A DNA stretch of 64,000 bases from contig CANHGW010000001.1 in assembly GCA_947460175.1 (NCBI GenBank), forward strand, positions 1-64,000. The letters are read 5' to 3'. Both the position numbers and the translations under genes were made by a program. The notes beneath the pieces were generated by a model that made no database searches, was not told the DNA's origin, and saw only the letters and a list, made by a program, of their open reading frames with translations. Below, in pieces: positions 9,192 through 18,080 of the stretch. This DNA is from Bacteroidota bacterium. GTDB lineage: Bacteria; Bacteroidota; Bacteroidia; Chitinophagales; Chitinophagaceae. Every line of letters begins with the position of its first letter. Position 1 is the stretch's first letter.

Positions 9192-10328
9192 TTATTTCTT
9201 TTTCAATTTCACTAAACCAAAATCTTTTTTGTAAGTAAGGTAAATAGAATAAGAATGTTCGAAGAATTGATTGATTAAATCGAAATAAGGTTCAAAACGT
9301 ATATCTACATTAAAGTTTTCAAAGATTGTTTTTTGATAAAGCAATCTTACAAAAAGTAAACTTCGATTTCGTTCCAGTACATTCACTTGAGAATAATAAG
9401 ATGACATAGATTGAAATAAATCTCCACCGCGAGGAGCAAGATAATTGAGTCCATTCCAATAACTTACAGAAGCATTGACATGATACTTCGTTTTTATTTC
9501 AGTATTAAAATAAGCCCCTCTCCCTTTTGAAATTGCAACTAGTTTAGATGGGGCTAGTTCTTTGTAAATTGTGTAATAATTCTTGGTATTAAACTCTGTA
9601 AAAAAACCATCCAATTTTCTTGTATAATCAAATCCAATAGCAAGATTTGTTTTGGAGCGAACTGCATTTGTGTCAATGTCAACTTGGCCACCAATATGGG
9701 TAATAATGCCTTGCAATGGTATTGAAAATCTATTTTTCCCATCATCTATCAAATGAAGGATTGTTGAATTCCCCGCTGCAAATTCCTCCTGATAATTGGA
9801 TTTATTGTATTGCATTACTTCCCAATTGATCCAAGTATCTGACCATATTTTTTTTTTATCAATTTTTACTTGTATTCCATTTTCATTGTAGTTTGTAATA
9901 AATCGTTCGTAATTAAATACAGGCTCAATTAATCGATGAGAAAGGTTCCCCTCCAGATTCCCTATCATTACAGCATATCCGTTTTTCTGATATTTCAACG
10001 TAAGTAAAGGCTCTACAGAATATAAAGATGCATTACCAAAATCCTTTCGAAAAAAAACACCTGCTTGTAATCGAAGATTCGGTGTAGGTAGGTAAGCCAC
10101 CTGCGTACTCAACATAGATCCAAACAATGTATACCCAGTTGTAATATCATGAAAATATTCATTGTTTTTTAAAAAGTTTTGATTTGCTACAGAAAACAAC
10201 ACCTTATTATCTAAACTATCATTCAACTCTATATCTTGCTTCAACAAATCATTGTTAATCTGTGCGTTGAGCTCATAAAATGAACTTATTAAAATTAGAA
10301 TGAATACACTATTAATTAACTTATTCAT
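9192..10328 (-). CDS. Putative outer-membrane beta-barrel protein, unknown function
   Basis: 378 residues. A signal peptide is clear (MNKLINSVFILILISSFYELNAQ, cut after AQ). The remainder alternates hydrophobic and polar residues with many aromatic strand ends (YAVMIGNLEGNLS, RSLLFVRLLYQKT, SYSIYLTYKKDF), as in outer-membrane barrels. I do not recognise a family. No cysteine lipobox and no T9SS sorting tail are present. It lies alone between chrA and the intergenic repeat, 79 bp downstream of chrA on the same strand, so co-transcription is possible. Confidence 0.55.
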   Translation of the reverse strand: MNKLINSVFILILISSFYELNAQINNDLLKQDIELNDSLDNKVLFSVANQNFLKNNEYFHDITTGYTLFGSMLSTQVAYLPTPNLRLQAGVFFRKDFGNASLYSVEPLLTLKYQKNGYAVMIGNLEGNLSHRLIEPVFNYERFITNYNENGIQVKIDKKKIWSDTWINWEVMQYNKSNYQEEFAAGNSTILHLIDDGKNRFSIPLQGIITHIGGQVDIDTNAVRSKTNLAIGFDYTRKLDGFFTEFNTKNYYTIYKELAPSKLVAISKGRGAYFNTEIKTKYHVNASVSYWNGLNYLAPRGGDLFQSMSSYYSQVNVLERNRSLLFVRLLYQKTIFENFNVDIRFEPYFDLINQFFEHSYSIYLTYKKDFGLVKLKKK

Positions 10329-10407
10329 AGTTCAAAAGTAAGGGTTTTAGTTTATTAAAAAGACTACAACCTAGAATTGAAAAAAGGTATTGGCTATGCA
10401 TAAATAT

Positions 10408-11619
10408 CTATTTCAATGCTAACCCCAATAGCAACCAACCTAACACGATCAATGGTGCAGGAATTTTAGAAAGCATCAACAAACTAAACGTAATTAGAAT
10501 TACAACCAGGTTGGTCCAATCAAACGGCAACGATTGAAATAAAATATATCCTGATGCCCACATAATACCTACCACTACCGCATGGATACCTTCCAATGCT
10601 CTAAATATGATTGTATGTTGTTTTAAATTTTGATAAATAGGAAAAAAGAAAAAAAGCAATAAAATGCTTGGTAAAAATACACCAACAGTTGCTACAGCAC
10701 ATCCTAGTAATTGTGCTTGCCAACCAAATTCACTCATACTCATACCACCGATGTAAGAACAGATTGAGAAAACAGGTCCAGGAATAGCATTGATAATGCC
10801 TGCGCCTGTTAAAAACTGAGAAGGAGTCAGGTATTGACCTATTTGTAAATGTTCAGGTCGTATTACAAATTGCTCATACATCATAGGCATCAAAGCATGT
10901 CCTCCGCCAAATACAAAACTTCCAAATCGATAAAAATTCTCAAATAAATTAAAAGCTCTTGCATAATGCCAATGTTGAATACGAGCTAATTCAGAGAAAA
11001 TTCCTGCAATTAAAAATACCAATACAAAGCCTAAAATATTGACCCATTTGATTGGCTTTTTATTCTTTTGAATTTCTGGAATACGTTTATCACTAAAGTT
11101 TGAAACAAAGCCTCCTGCTATAATTAATAGTGGAAAAAGCCATGGCGATCTTAATAATATTGTAAGAATACCTGCTATTATCATTATTGTATATGTAGCA
11201 GGATGATTCACACTGATGCGCATAGCTTTGTATGCAGCATAAATCAAAAAACCAACAGCCATTGGTTGAATAAATTTAAATACGTTTGTTTGAATGGATT
11301 GCGCATCAAAATATTGAATCAGAAACGACAAGGCTCCCATCATGATACTAGCTGGCAAAATCCAAATCAACAGCGTGACGATTGCGAGTAGTATGCCTCC
11401 TCGCTTATAGCCTATCAATGTAATTGTTTGAGTGGAAGAAGGACCAGGTAACATTTGGCAAAACGACATGTAATCTATCAACTCTTCTTGAGTCACATCT
11501 TTTCGTTTTTCTACAAAGGTTTTCATCATCATACCGATATGCCCTTGCGGTCCGCCAAAGGCCGACAAAGAGTATTTAAACACCTCTTTCAAAAAAGGTA
11601 TGTGCCTGATCATGCTCAA
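10408..11619 (-). CDS. chrA: ChrA-type chromate efflux transporter
   Basis: An inner-membrane protein of the CHR family, which exports chromate or related anions. It has 403 residues, the long form with two homologous CHR halves. The first half carries the family motif [11 protein letters not shown] followed by [11 protein letters not shown]; the second half has the matching [13 protein letters not shown] and [12 protein letters not shown]. About ten hydrophobic segments are visible. Substrate specificity cannot be read from sequence, since many CHR proteins have not been tested on chromate. No chrB-type regulator is adjacent. The gene is divergent from murB. Confidence 0.88.
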   Translation of the reverse strand: MSMIRHIPFLKEVFKYSLSAFGGPQGHIGMMMKTFVEKRKDVTQEELIDYMSFCQMLPGPSSTQTITLIGYKRGGILLAIVTLLIWILPASIMMGALSFLIQYFDAQSIQTNVFKFIQPMAVGFLIYAAYKAMRISVNHPATYTIMIIAGILTILLRSPWLFPLLIIAGGFVSNFSDKRIPEIQKNKKPIKWVNILGFVLVFLIAGIFSELARIQHWHYARAFNLFENFYRFGSFVFGGGHALMPMMYEQFVIRPEHLQIGQYLTPSQFLTGAGIINAIPGPVFSICSYIGGMSMSEFGWQAQLLGCAVATVGVFLPSILLLFFFFPIYQNLKQHTIIFRALEGIHAVVVGIMWASGYILFQSLPFDWTNLVVILITFSLLMLSKIPAPLIVLGWLLLGLALK

Positions 11620-11703
11620 ATCGACTCGAAAGATAATACTTGAAATGAAGAATATAAAAAGATTCCTTTTAAGAGCTATAGAATATCATTAGATTTGCGA
11701 TTT

Positions 11704-12717
11704 ATGCAATTGTTACACAACGTAAATCTGAAAGAATATAATACATTTCATATTAGTGAAAATGCGTCATTTTTTACTACAATCCATTCTGCAACAGAAC
11801 TAATTGAAATATTATCTTACAATGAATCGAAACGAAGTCGTATTCAATTCATAGGTGGCGGTAGCAATATACTCCTTACCAAAACATTAGAAGGTATCAC
11901 AGTATTAAATAAACTAAAAGGTATCCAATTACTTTCTGAAAATGAAGATACTGCAATCGTACAATTCATGTCTGGTGAGTCGTGGCACGAATGTGTGATG
12001 TGGTGTGTAAGCAATGGCCTTGGTGGCGTTGAGAATCTTTCACTTATACCAGGCACAATAGGTGCAGCTCCGATACAAAATATAGGCGCCTATGGAGTCG
12101 AATTAAAAGATGTTTTTGTTTCATGCGAAGCCATCCATCTTGTAAGTCAAGAGCGAAAAACATTCTCATTGGAAGAATGCCAATTTGGATACAGAGAAAG
12201 CATTTTCAAAACTAAAGAAAAAGGAAACTATTTTATTTTATCTGTAACTTTATGCTTACAAAAAAAACCTACATTCAAAATTGAATACGGTGATATAAAA
12301 CATATTTTAGCGACTAAGTTTAATAATCATGTTTCAATTGAATCTATTTCAAAAGCTGTTATTGAAATACGATCTTCAAAATTACCTGATCCAAAAGTGA
12401 TAGGCAATGCAGGTAGTTTTTTTAAAAACCCAGTTATAACTAAACAACTATTTGATACATTATTATCTCAATATCCCCAATTACCTAACTACCCTGCAGA
12501 AAATGGTATAAAAATTCCAGCTGGATGGCTTATTGAACAATGCGGTTGGAAAGGATATAAAGTTGATAAAATCGGTGTACATGAAAGGCAAGCATTGGTC
12601 TTGGTGAATTTTTCGGATGCAGAAGGTTCTGCTATTTACCAACTTTCAGAACAAATTATCATATCAGTTCAACAGCGCTTTAACATTACATTAGAGCGAG
12701 AAGTTAACATCTGGTAA
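11704..12717 (+). CDS. murB: UDP-N-acetylenolpyruvoylglucosamine reductase
   Basis: A cytosolic FAD enzyme that reduces the enolpyruvyl group to give UDP-N-acetylmuramate for peptidoglycan. The ATG at 11704 gives 337 residues and the usual opening (LHNVNLKEYNTFHI); a TTG three codons earlier is less likely. Signatures are IGGGSNIL (~50), LIPGTIGAAPIQNIGAYG (~113), GNAGSFFKNP with the catalytic serine (~234) and a C-terminal ERQALVLVN. It is the longer, E. coli-like type with an insert containing GYRESIFK. A perfect TAGATTTG box at 11690-11697 sits only 6 bp before the ATG, so transcripts may be nearly leaderless or start elsewhere. Confidence 0.96.
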   Translation: MQLLHNVNLKEYNTFHISENASFFTTIHSATELIEILSYNESKRSRIQFIGGGSNILLTKTLEGITVLNKLKGIQLLSENEDTAIVQFMSGESWHECVMWCVSNGLGGVENLSLIPGTIGAAPIQNIGAYGVELKDVFVSCEAIHLVSQERKTFSLEECQFGYRESIFKTKEKGNYFILSVTLCLQKKPTFKIEYGDIKHILATKFNNHVSIESISKAVIEIRSSKLPDPKVIGNAGSFFKNPVITKQLFDTLLSQYPQLPNYPAENGIKIPAGWLIEQCGWKGYKVDKIGVHERQALVLVNFSDAEGSAIYQLSEQIIISVQQRFNITLEREVNIW

Positions 12718-12787
12718 AAACTAGCCTGCCTAACATTTCATTATGTTTACAAAAGCCTAAACAGGATTTTAGCTTTAGATGAAGGGT

Positions 12788-12795
12788 TACATTTG
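12788..12795 (+). promoter_or_regulatory. Putative -7 box (TACATTTG)
   Basis: An exact match to the Bacteroidota -7 consensus TAnnTTTG, 21 bp before the ATG at 12817. The -33 element is weak: a TTA rather than TTG lies about 18 bp upstream. It would drive the two DPBB genes. Confidence 0.45.
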
Positions 12796-12816
12796 CACAC
12801 TATCAACTAAACGCAT

Positions 12817-13245
12817 ATGAACAAACTTATTCAATCAGCTTTCATCATAATTGGTTTAGCAACTGTATGTATTTTATTTTCATTTACACCTGTAAAAAAA
12901 ATAGCATCGAATCAATGGAAGGGTATTGCTAGTTACTATCATCCTAAGTTCAATGGCAGACTTACAAGTACAGGCGAAATTTTTAGCAATGCTAAATTTA
13001 CTGCAGCAAATAACTTTTTACGACTTGGTACAATTGTAAGAGTAACCAACAAACTCAATGGAAAAAGTGTAGTTGTAAAAATCAATGATCGTATGAACAA
13101 AAGCAACAAACGATTAATTGATCTTTCTCATGCTGCTGCTAATAAATTAGGTTTAGTAAAACAAGGAATTGGTGAAGTGATTTTAGAAGTAGTTGACTTC
13201 AAAGACCAAGTAGCAGATGTAAACAAGCTATGGGTCAATAGATAA
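12817..13245 (+). CDS. RlpA-like double-psi beta-barrel protein, copy 1
   Basis: 142 residues: a membrane anchor or signal segment (residues ~5-27) and one double-psi beta-barrel. Family motifs are GIASYYHPKFNGRLTSTGE, LRLGTIVRVTN, VVKINDRM and RLIDLSHAAANKLGL. The NDRMP-like motif and the conserved aspartate of lytic-transglycosylase RlpA are present, but there is no SPOR domain. RlpA proteins act on peptidoglycan in the envelope; whether this short form is enzymatic is unknown. A homologue follows directly (13266-13688). Confidence 0.85.
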   Translation: MNKLIQSAFIIIGLATVCILFSFTPVKKIASNQWKGIASYYHPKFNGRLTSTGEIFSNAKFTAANNFLRLGTIVRVTNKLNGKSVVVKINDRMNKSNKRLIDLSHAAANKLGLVKQGIGEVILEVVDFKDQVADVNKLWVNR

Positions 13246-13265
13246 ATTTCATTTATATTTACGCG

Positions 13266-13688
13266 ATGCAACTTCGTATAGTTTTTATCCATCTATTCAT
13301 TTTCATTTCATGGGCTACATTTGGCCAAGGAATCAAAACAGATATAAAAAAGAAAGAAGGTATAGCAAGTTATTATCATCCCAAATTCAATGGGCGTAAA
13401 ACCGCTACTGGCGAAATCTTCAGCAATCAGAACATGACGGGCGCTTCCAACCATTTCCCCCTTGGAACCCTTGTAAAAGTTACTAATAAAAAAACAGGCA
13501 AATCAGTTATTGTAAAAGTCAATGACCGTATGGCACCCAATAATAATCGTGTGATTGACCTTACTGAAAAAGCCGCACGTGAATTGTGTTTCAAGGATCA
13601 AGGTTTGTGTGTAGTAGTAGTAGAATCAAGTGATGGAACTTTCACAGAAACTAAAATTATTCCCATAGAGAAAGATTCATCAAAGTAA
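13266..13688 (+). CDS. RlpA-like double-psi beta-barrel protein, copy 2
   Basis: 140 residues: a signal peptide ending TFGQ (~residue 20) and one double-psi beta-barrel. It shares GIASYYHPKFNGRKTATGEI, FPLGTLVKVTN, VIVKVNDRM and VIDLTEKAARELCF with its neighbour. It begins 20 bp after copy 1 and probably shares its transcript. Again there is no SPOR domain. Unlike copy 1 it carries two cysteines in the C-terminal part (LCFKDQGLC). A tandem duplication with later divergence is the simplest origin. Confidence 0.86.
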   Translation: MQLRIVFIHLFIFISWATFGQGIKTDIKKKEGIASYYHPKFNGRKTATGEIFSNQNMTGASNHFPLGTLVKVTNKKTGKSVIVKVNDRMAPNNNRVIDLTEKAARELCFKDQGLCVVVVESSDGTFTETKIIPIEKDSSK

Positions 13689-13808
13689 ATAAATTCTCAC
13701 ATTGTATCTATAAATAAAGAATTTGTATACCGAAAGATAACAATTCATTATTGAGAATATTTCACTTTTACCATTTAAAAAACTACTTTAGCGCTAAGTA
13801 ATTACGCT

Positions 13809-14564
13809 ATGCAATACGAAATCAAGCAATCAGGAAAATTCAAATATGTAATGGAAGGTCAAGGCGAAAGTCTTATTTTACTTCATGGGCTATTTGGAGC
13901 GTTGAGTAACTTCAAAGATCTAGTTGATTGTTTCAAAGAAAAATACACAGTATACATACCTATGTTACCCTTGTATGACCTTACCAATTTGGACACATCA
14001 GTATCTGGTCTTGCAAAGCATGTTTCAAAATTCATTGAAACAAAAAATCTCACCAATGTAAATTTATTAGGCAATTCGCTAGGTGGTCATATAGCACTTG
14101 TATATGCACTTAAGCATCCTGAACGTGTAAAAACAATTACACTTACAGGAAGCTCTGGATTATTTGAAAATGGCATGGGCGAAACCTACCCAAAACGTGG
14201 CGACAAAGATTACATTCGTAAAAAAGTAGAACTTACTTTTTATGATGCAAAATCAGCTTCGCAAGAATTGGTTGATGAAGTTTATAACATCGTAAATAAC
14301 CGATTGAAAGCTGTCAAAATCATTTACCTAGCCAAATCAGCTATCCGACATCACTTGGGCGAAGAGCTTCAAAATATCAAACAACCTGTATGTTTAATAT
14401 GGGGCAAGAACGATACTATTACACCTCCTATGGTAGCCGAAGAATTTAAAAAATTATTACCTAATTCAGAATTGCATTGGATAGATAAATGTGGACATGC
14501 ACCTATGATGGAAGTCCCTACAGAGTTCAATTTAATTTTTAGCGAATTTTTAAGTAAACATTGA
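13809..14564 (+). CDS. Alpha/beta-fold hydrolase
   Basis: 251 residues, cytoplasmic, no signal peptide. It has the complete fold signature: oxyanion motif LILLHGLFGALSNF, nucleophile elbow LLGNSLGGH (serine), acid residue in IWGKNDTITPP, and histidine in DKCGHAPMMEVP close to the C-terminus. Substrate cannot be deduced; family members include esterases, C-C hydrolases and haloperoxidase-like enzymes. TACTTTAG at 13784-13791 is a possible -7 box. It is followed by the CBS protein on the same strand. Confidence 0.9.
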   Translation: MQYEIKQSGKFKYVMEGQGESLILLHGLFGALSNFKDLVDCFKEKYTVYIPMLPLYDLTNLDTSVSGLAKHVSKFIETKNLTNVNLLGNSLGGHIALVYALKHPERVKTITLTGSSGLFENGMGETYPKRGDKDYIRKKVELTFYDAKSASQELVDEVYNIVNNRLKAVKIIYLAKSAIRHHLGEELQNIKQPVCLIWGKNDTITPPMVAEEFKKLLPNSELHWIDKCGHAPMMEVPTEFNLIFSEFLSKH

Positions 14565-14619
14565 TAAAAATCATGTTGATATTACACTTTTATGAGTGAT
14601 ATTTACGTTCTATCTACGT

Positions 14620-15282
14620 ATGAACACCAAGAGTTTAATATCTTACGAATTACCTGTACTATCACTTGATGATAGTGGCACTAAAGCCATGCGCTTAATG
14701 AATGAATACCGAGTATTTCATTTGCCACTCGTACATCGTGATAATTACCTTGCCCTCATCTCAGAGGATGACCTATTAGATTGGGACACACCCGAAGAAC
14801 CATTGTCACTTGCAGAATTTGTCAATTTCAGGCCTGCAATTATTGAGCATACACATCCATTTGAAGCAATGAAGGTTGCAAAAGAATTTAATCTTTCTGT
14901 TTTGCCCGTAGTAGACGAACACAACCACTATGCTGGCTCAATTACCATCGAAGGGCTATTTAATTACATAGCAGACAATAATGCCATTATCGAACCCGGA
15001 GGTATCATTGTGTTAGAAATAGAACAACGTAACTATAGCTTATCAGAAATAGCCCGCATTTGCGAAAGCAATGACACTAACATATTGTGTCTATTTGTAA
15101 AAACAAAAGATGAAAATGGATTACAATGGGTAACAATTAAGGTGAACAAAACGGATGTGCAAGCACTTATTGCAACCTTTGAACGATTTAGCTATACAGT
15201 TGTAGATACATTTGCAGTAGAGAATCATAAAGAGGATTTACAATCCAATTATGATATGCTTATGCATTATATCAATATATAA
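14620..15282 (+). CDS. CBS-domain pair protein with C-terminal ACT-like domain
   Basis: The ATG at 14620 gives 220 residues and a natural start (MNTKSLISYELPVL); an in-frame GTG at 14596 lies inside the likely promoter. Two CBS motifs are present: MRLMNEYRVFHLPLVH..YLALISEDDLL (~20-50) and AMKVAKEFNLSVLPVVDE..YAGSITIEGLF (~85-115). The rest (~125-190, GGIIVLEIEQRNYSLSEIARICESN) resembles the ACT-like domain of AcuB-type proteins. CBS pairs bind adenine nucleotides and ACT domains bind small ligands, so a sensory or regulatory role is likely. The partner is not evident from neighbours. Confidence 0.85.
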   Translation: MNTKSLISYELPVLSLDDSGTKAMRLMNEYRVFHLPLVHRDNYLALISEDDLLDWDTPEEPLSLAEFVNFRPAIIEHTHPFEAMKVAKEFNLSVLPVVDEHNHYAGSITIEGLFNYIADNNAIIEPGGIIVLEIEQRNYSLSEIARICESNDTNILCLFVKTKDENGLQWVTIKVNKTDVQALIATFERFSYTVVDTFAVENHKEDLQSNYDMLMHYINI

Positions 15283-15283
15283 A

Positions 15284-15311
15284 ATAAAAAAAAGAAAGCT
15301 TATGCTTTCTT
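15284..15311 (-). terminator. Terminator of THX gene, overlapping its stop codon
   Basis: AAGAAAGC (15292-15299) pairs with GCTTTCTT (15304-15311) around TTAT. On the minus strand the hairpin is followed by a run of U. The loop contains two of the three bases of the THX stop codon. Confidence 0.75.
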
Positions 15312-15410
15312 CTCTAATGCTTTTCTTCTTGCTGCTGTGCGTGGTCTCATTTTTCCAAAAGATCCTTTGAAGATTTTACCACGTTTTGTTTTTTTGTCGC
15401 CTCGGCCCAT
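15300..15410 (-). CDS. 30S ribosomal protein THX
   Basis: A 36-codon gene on the minus strand. The translation starts MGRGDKKTKRGKIFKGSFGK and continues with MRPRTAARRKALEKKA. The opening MG-GDKKT-RGKIFKGS-GK matches the very basic THX family, found in Thermus and widely in Bacteroidota, where the peptide sits in the head of the small ribosomal subunit. It starts at ATG 15410. Between the CBS gene (convergent) and HU (same strand, 186 bp upstream), it likely has its own promoter. Confidence 0.9.
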   Translation of the reverse strand: MGRGDKKTKRGKIFKGSFGKMRPRTAARRKALEKKA

Positions 15411-15546
15411 AAAAAATAAATTTAGATGGCAAATATAAGGTAAACTATTTAATCCCGTTTATAAATATTCAATAGCCTCTAATCTTGCGTAAATAATACA
15501 ATTAAATAGCACTATAAATGTTTATGCAATTCAACTGCCATTTTTG

Positions 15547-15571
15547 AAAAAAAAAATCCGCACGAAGCGGA
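15547..15571 (-). terminator. Rho-independent terminator of HU gene
   Basis: TCCGC (15557-15561) pairs with GCGGA (15567-15571) around a five-base loop. Ten consecutive A (15547-15556) give the U run on the minus strand. It ends 25 bp past the HU stop. Confidence 0.85.
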
Positions 15572-15596
15572 CTTTTAATTTTGAGAGTGTCAAAAA

Positions 15597-15872
15597 TTAT
15601 TTTGCAACTTTTGTACTCAATTCTTTACCTGCTTTAAATTTAGCAACTTTCTTAGCAGCGATTTTGATTTCTTTTCCAGTTTGTGGATTACGACCAATAC
15701 GTGCAGCACGCTTAGATACTGAGAAAGTTCCAAATCCTACTAAAGTTACTTTGTTACCTTTTTTCAAAGTAGCAGTAACCGCATCGATAAAACCATCTAA
15801 TGCAGCACCAGCTTGAGTTTTAGTACAGTCGGCAGCTTTTGCCATTGCTTCAATTAATTCCGCTTTGTTCAT
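15597..15872 (-). CDS. DNA-binding protein HU
   Basis: 91 residues, the usual length for HU/IHF histone-like proteins that bend and compact DNA as dimers. It begins [20 protein letters not shown] and has the dimer core ([15 protein letters not shown]) and the DNA-intercalating arm motif [10 protein letters not shown] with proline at about residue 64. The tail [12 protein letters not shown] is typical. A plausible promoter lies at 15913-15941 and a terminator follows the gene. HU rather than IHF is favoured by the homodimer-type sequence and the context, but sequence alone does not prove it. Confidence 0.95.
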   Translation of the reverse strand: MNKAELIEAMAKAADCTKTQAGAALDGFIDAVTATLKKGNKVTLVGFGTFSVSKRAARIGRNPQTGKEIKIAAKKVAKFKAGKELSTKVAK

Positions 15873-15912
15873 TTTTTTTAATTTTTTGAGTTATAAAATG
15901 TTTTTAATACCG

Positions 15913-15941
15913 CTAAAATACTACGTTTTACGGGTTTGCAA
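15913..15941 (-). promoter_or_regulatory. Putative HU promoter
   Basis: On the minus strand TTG (15939-15941) is followed after 18 bp by TATTTTAG (15913-15920). This is one mismatch from the Bacteroidota -33/-7 pattern TTG-N17-23-TAnnTTTG. It lies about 41 bp before the HU ATG. Confidence 0.45.
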
Positions 15942-16036
15942 AATTTTTTTTTCGCTGAAACCCTTACTATTAAAGGATTTGCACATGTTATCAACAATTA
16001 ATATCGATTAAACCCTTTACCAGACCTAGTTTTAGC

Positions 16037-16348
16037 TTAGTCCATAGACTTCATGACTGTTCTAAATGCTATAAATTGATTTCCAAACCGTGCATACCCT
16101 TTTTCGCGAAGCAAAGGAGCATGTTGGTTGATATACAATTCATATCTTTCTTTAGAATCGGTAAAGTACTGTGCTATATAAGTAATACCATCATCATCTT
16201 CGCTAATGGGGTCTATTAATTTATAGAAAGAATAACGATCAAAAGCGCCAGTAGCAATAACTTCATCCATGTGTTCATTTTTCATCCAGTCAATCCATTC
16301 TAGTTCTATGGCTGGAGTTATTTTTATGGTTACATTGTAGATATACAT
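16037..16348 (-). CDS. DUF4286 family protein
   Basis: 103 residues, cytoplasmic. The opening MYIYNVTIKITPAIELEWI and the WMKNEHMDEVIATGAF and YFTDSKERYELYINQHAPLLR segments are characteristic of DUF4286, a small ferredoxin-like alpha/beta family common in Bacteroidota. The fold resembles dimeric alpha-beta barrel proteins. Function is unknown. It follows the HU gene region with 164 bp between and precedes, on the same strand, nothing closer than exonuclease III at 69 bp upstream. Confidence 0.8.
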   Translation of the reverse strand: MYIYNVTIKITPAIELEWIDWMKNEHMDEVIATGAFDRYSFYKLIDPISEDDDGITYIAQYFTDSKERYELYINQHAPLLREKGYARFGNQFIAFRTVMKSMD

Positions 16349-16417
16349 AATTTAAGTAGTTGAGGTGATTCTATGTTTGAAAATGTTTAATTCCATTTTT
16401 ATGATTTGTAAAATTAT

Positions 16418-17188
16418 CTAGTCAAATTTCAATACTAATTCTACTGGACAATGATCTGAATGCATGATATGGGGTAATATTTCTGCATGTTGAATATGGT
16501 CTTTCAATGCGGCTGATACATTGATATAATCAATACGCCAACCTTTATTATTATTACGTGCATTGGCTCTGAAACTCCACCAACTGTACTGATGTGGTTC
16601 CTGGTTTACAATTCTGAATGAATCTATCATACCTTGTTCAAAAAACTGATCCATCCATGCACGCTCTTCGGACAAGAATCCACTTGAATCTTTATTCCCT
16701 TTCGGATCATGTATATCAATCGCTTGATGACAAATATTATAATCACCGGCCACAATTAATTGTTTATTTTCTGTTGCAAGTGTAGTTTTAATTAAATCAA
16801 GATATTCAGATAGAAATTCCATTTTATAAGCTTGTCGTTCGTCGCCACTACTACCACTAGGGAAGTAAGTATTGATCAATGTAAATTCAGAAAATTTAAG
16901 CTGTAATACTCTTCCTTCATAATCAGCTTGCTCTAAACCACAACCATATGTTACTTCTAGGGGTTTTATTTTTGTAATAACACCTACACCGCTGTATCCT
17001 TTTTTCTGCGCAGAAAACCAATAACATGAATAGCCTAACTCTTCGAAACGCTCAGTCGGTATATCCTCTTTGTTAGCTTTCAATTCTTGAAAACAGTATA
17101 TATCAGCTTGATGTTCTTTAATCCAATCAATAAGCCCTTTATTCAATGCAGAGCGTATTCCATTGACATTATATGATATAATTTTCAT
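16418..17188 (-). CDS. xth: Exodeoxyribonuclease III (AP endonuclease)
   Basis: A cytoplasmic DNA repair nuclease that incises abasic sites and removes 3-prime blocks. 256 residues, full length. Catalytic motifs of the EEP superfamily are intact: MKIISYNVNGIRSA (Asn7), IYCFQELKA (metal-binding Glu), TYFPSG, VAGDYNICH (Asp/Asn), WRIDYINVS and the terminal SDHCPVEL (Asp-His). It belongs to the ExoIII rather than the eukaryotic APE-type subgroup by length. It stands alone on the minus strand. Confidence 0.95.
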   Translation of the reverse strand: MKIISYNVNGIRSALNKGLIDWIKEHQADIYCFQELKANKEDIPTERFEELGYSCYWFSAQKKGYSGVGVITKIKPLEVTYGCGLEQADYEGRVLQLKFSEFTLINTYFPSGSSGDERQAYKMEFLSEYLDLIKTTLATENKQLIVAGDYNICHQAIDIHDPKGNKDSSGFLSEERAWMDQFFEQGMIDSFRIVNQEPHQYSWWSFRANARNNNKGWRIDYINVSAALKDHIQHAEILPHIMHSDHCPVELVLKFD

Positions 17189-17230
17189 GTAAGGTTGGTT
17201 TGAATTTTTAGTTGATAAATTGTAAAAATA

Positions 17231-17258
17231 AAGAAGGCTTTCGTATGAAAGCCTTCTT
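17231..17258 (-). terminator. Rho-independent terminator
   Basis: A 12-bp perfect stem, AAGAAGGCTTTC (17231-17242) with GAAAGCCTTCTT (17247-17258), loop GTAT, followed by a U-rich tract on the minus strand. It closes the T9SS gene at 17281-17958. Confidence 0.85.
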
Positions 17259-17280
17259 TGGAAATATTTAAATTAAAATT

Positions 17281-17958
17281 TTAGTTTTTTGTTACACGTC
17301 GTACACCAAGCAATTTGCCATTTGCATCAGCAAACTGAAGTAAATAGACTCCATCAGAAATATTATCCAATGGTACACGAATCGGATTAGGTGTAGATGA
17401 ATTGATATCAAAACGAGCTACTTTACGACCTACTACATTGATTACATTCAACGTAGTTACACGATTATCATTGATTGAGATATTAATAAAGCTAGTTGCT
17501 GGATTAGGATAAACAGTCACTAGATTATTATTTTCAAAATCTTTCACTTGAGTAGGCCATGATGTGAACTTAAATGTCATATTACCAAAATTGGTTGCTA
17601 CGGTAACCCAAGAGTTTCCATCTGCTGCAGTGCTTATCGCTTTCATATCAACATAAAACACCCCTGTAGAATTTGCAGGAATAGTAACATTATGTGAATC
17701 GTTGTTATAGTTATAACAAGTTTGAGGGTCGCAAATACCTGTACCTGTCCATCCTGTCAATAATAAATCTGATGACTTACTCCAAGTTACTACTGCTGGA
17801 CTAGCCGAGTTATTTATAATAGAATCTTTTAATGCATGTGTGTATCCATCTTTAGGAAAATTATTAAACCATACAGTATCGTGTGCTACTGTTGTTTGAG
17901 CTAAAAGCTGACTAGTTGCGAAAAACAACATCGTCAAAGAAAGTACGATTTTTTTCAT
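17281..17958 (-). CDS. Secreted protein with T9SS type A sorting domain
   Basis: The ATG at 17958 gives 225 residues and a textbook signal peptide (MKKIVLSLTMLFFATSQLLAQ); the frame is open further upstream but that extension has no sense as a protein and overlaps the divergent gene. The body is a short beta domain with CDPQTCYNYNND and GVFYVDMKA. The C-terminal ~75 residues (VYPNPATSFINISI, then NVVGRKV, SDGVYLLQF, GVRRVTKN) form a type A sorting domain that directs passage through the outer membrane by T9SS. The function of the ~130-residue cargo is unknown. It is divergent from another T9SS cargo gene, start to start 122 bp. Confidence 0.85.
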   Translation of the reverse strand: MKKIVLSLTMLFFATSQLLAQTTVAHDTVWFNNFPKDGYTHALKDSIINNSASPAVVTWSKSSDLLLTGWTGTGICDPQTCYNYNNDSHNVTIPANSTGVFYVDMKAISTAADGNSWVTVATNFGNMTFKFTSWPTQVKDFENNNLVTVYPNPATSFINISINDNRVTTLNVINVVGRKVARFDINSSTPNPIRVPLDNISDGVYLLQFADANGKLLGVRRVTKN

Positions 17959-18080
17959 TTTGCAATTTATTTGTGACTGCAATATACGAACTCTAACAAA
18001 TACAAATGCTAAAAAATGTTGAATTATTTTCAAAACATAATAATAGGCGTATATTCGTATCCTAAAATAATTATATACAA

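Noticed and set aside
11690-11697. Promoter of murB at TAGATTTG
   Set aside because: A perfect -7 box, but only 6 bp before the ATG and without a TTG at -33; not listed as a feature.
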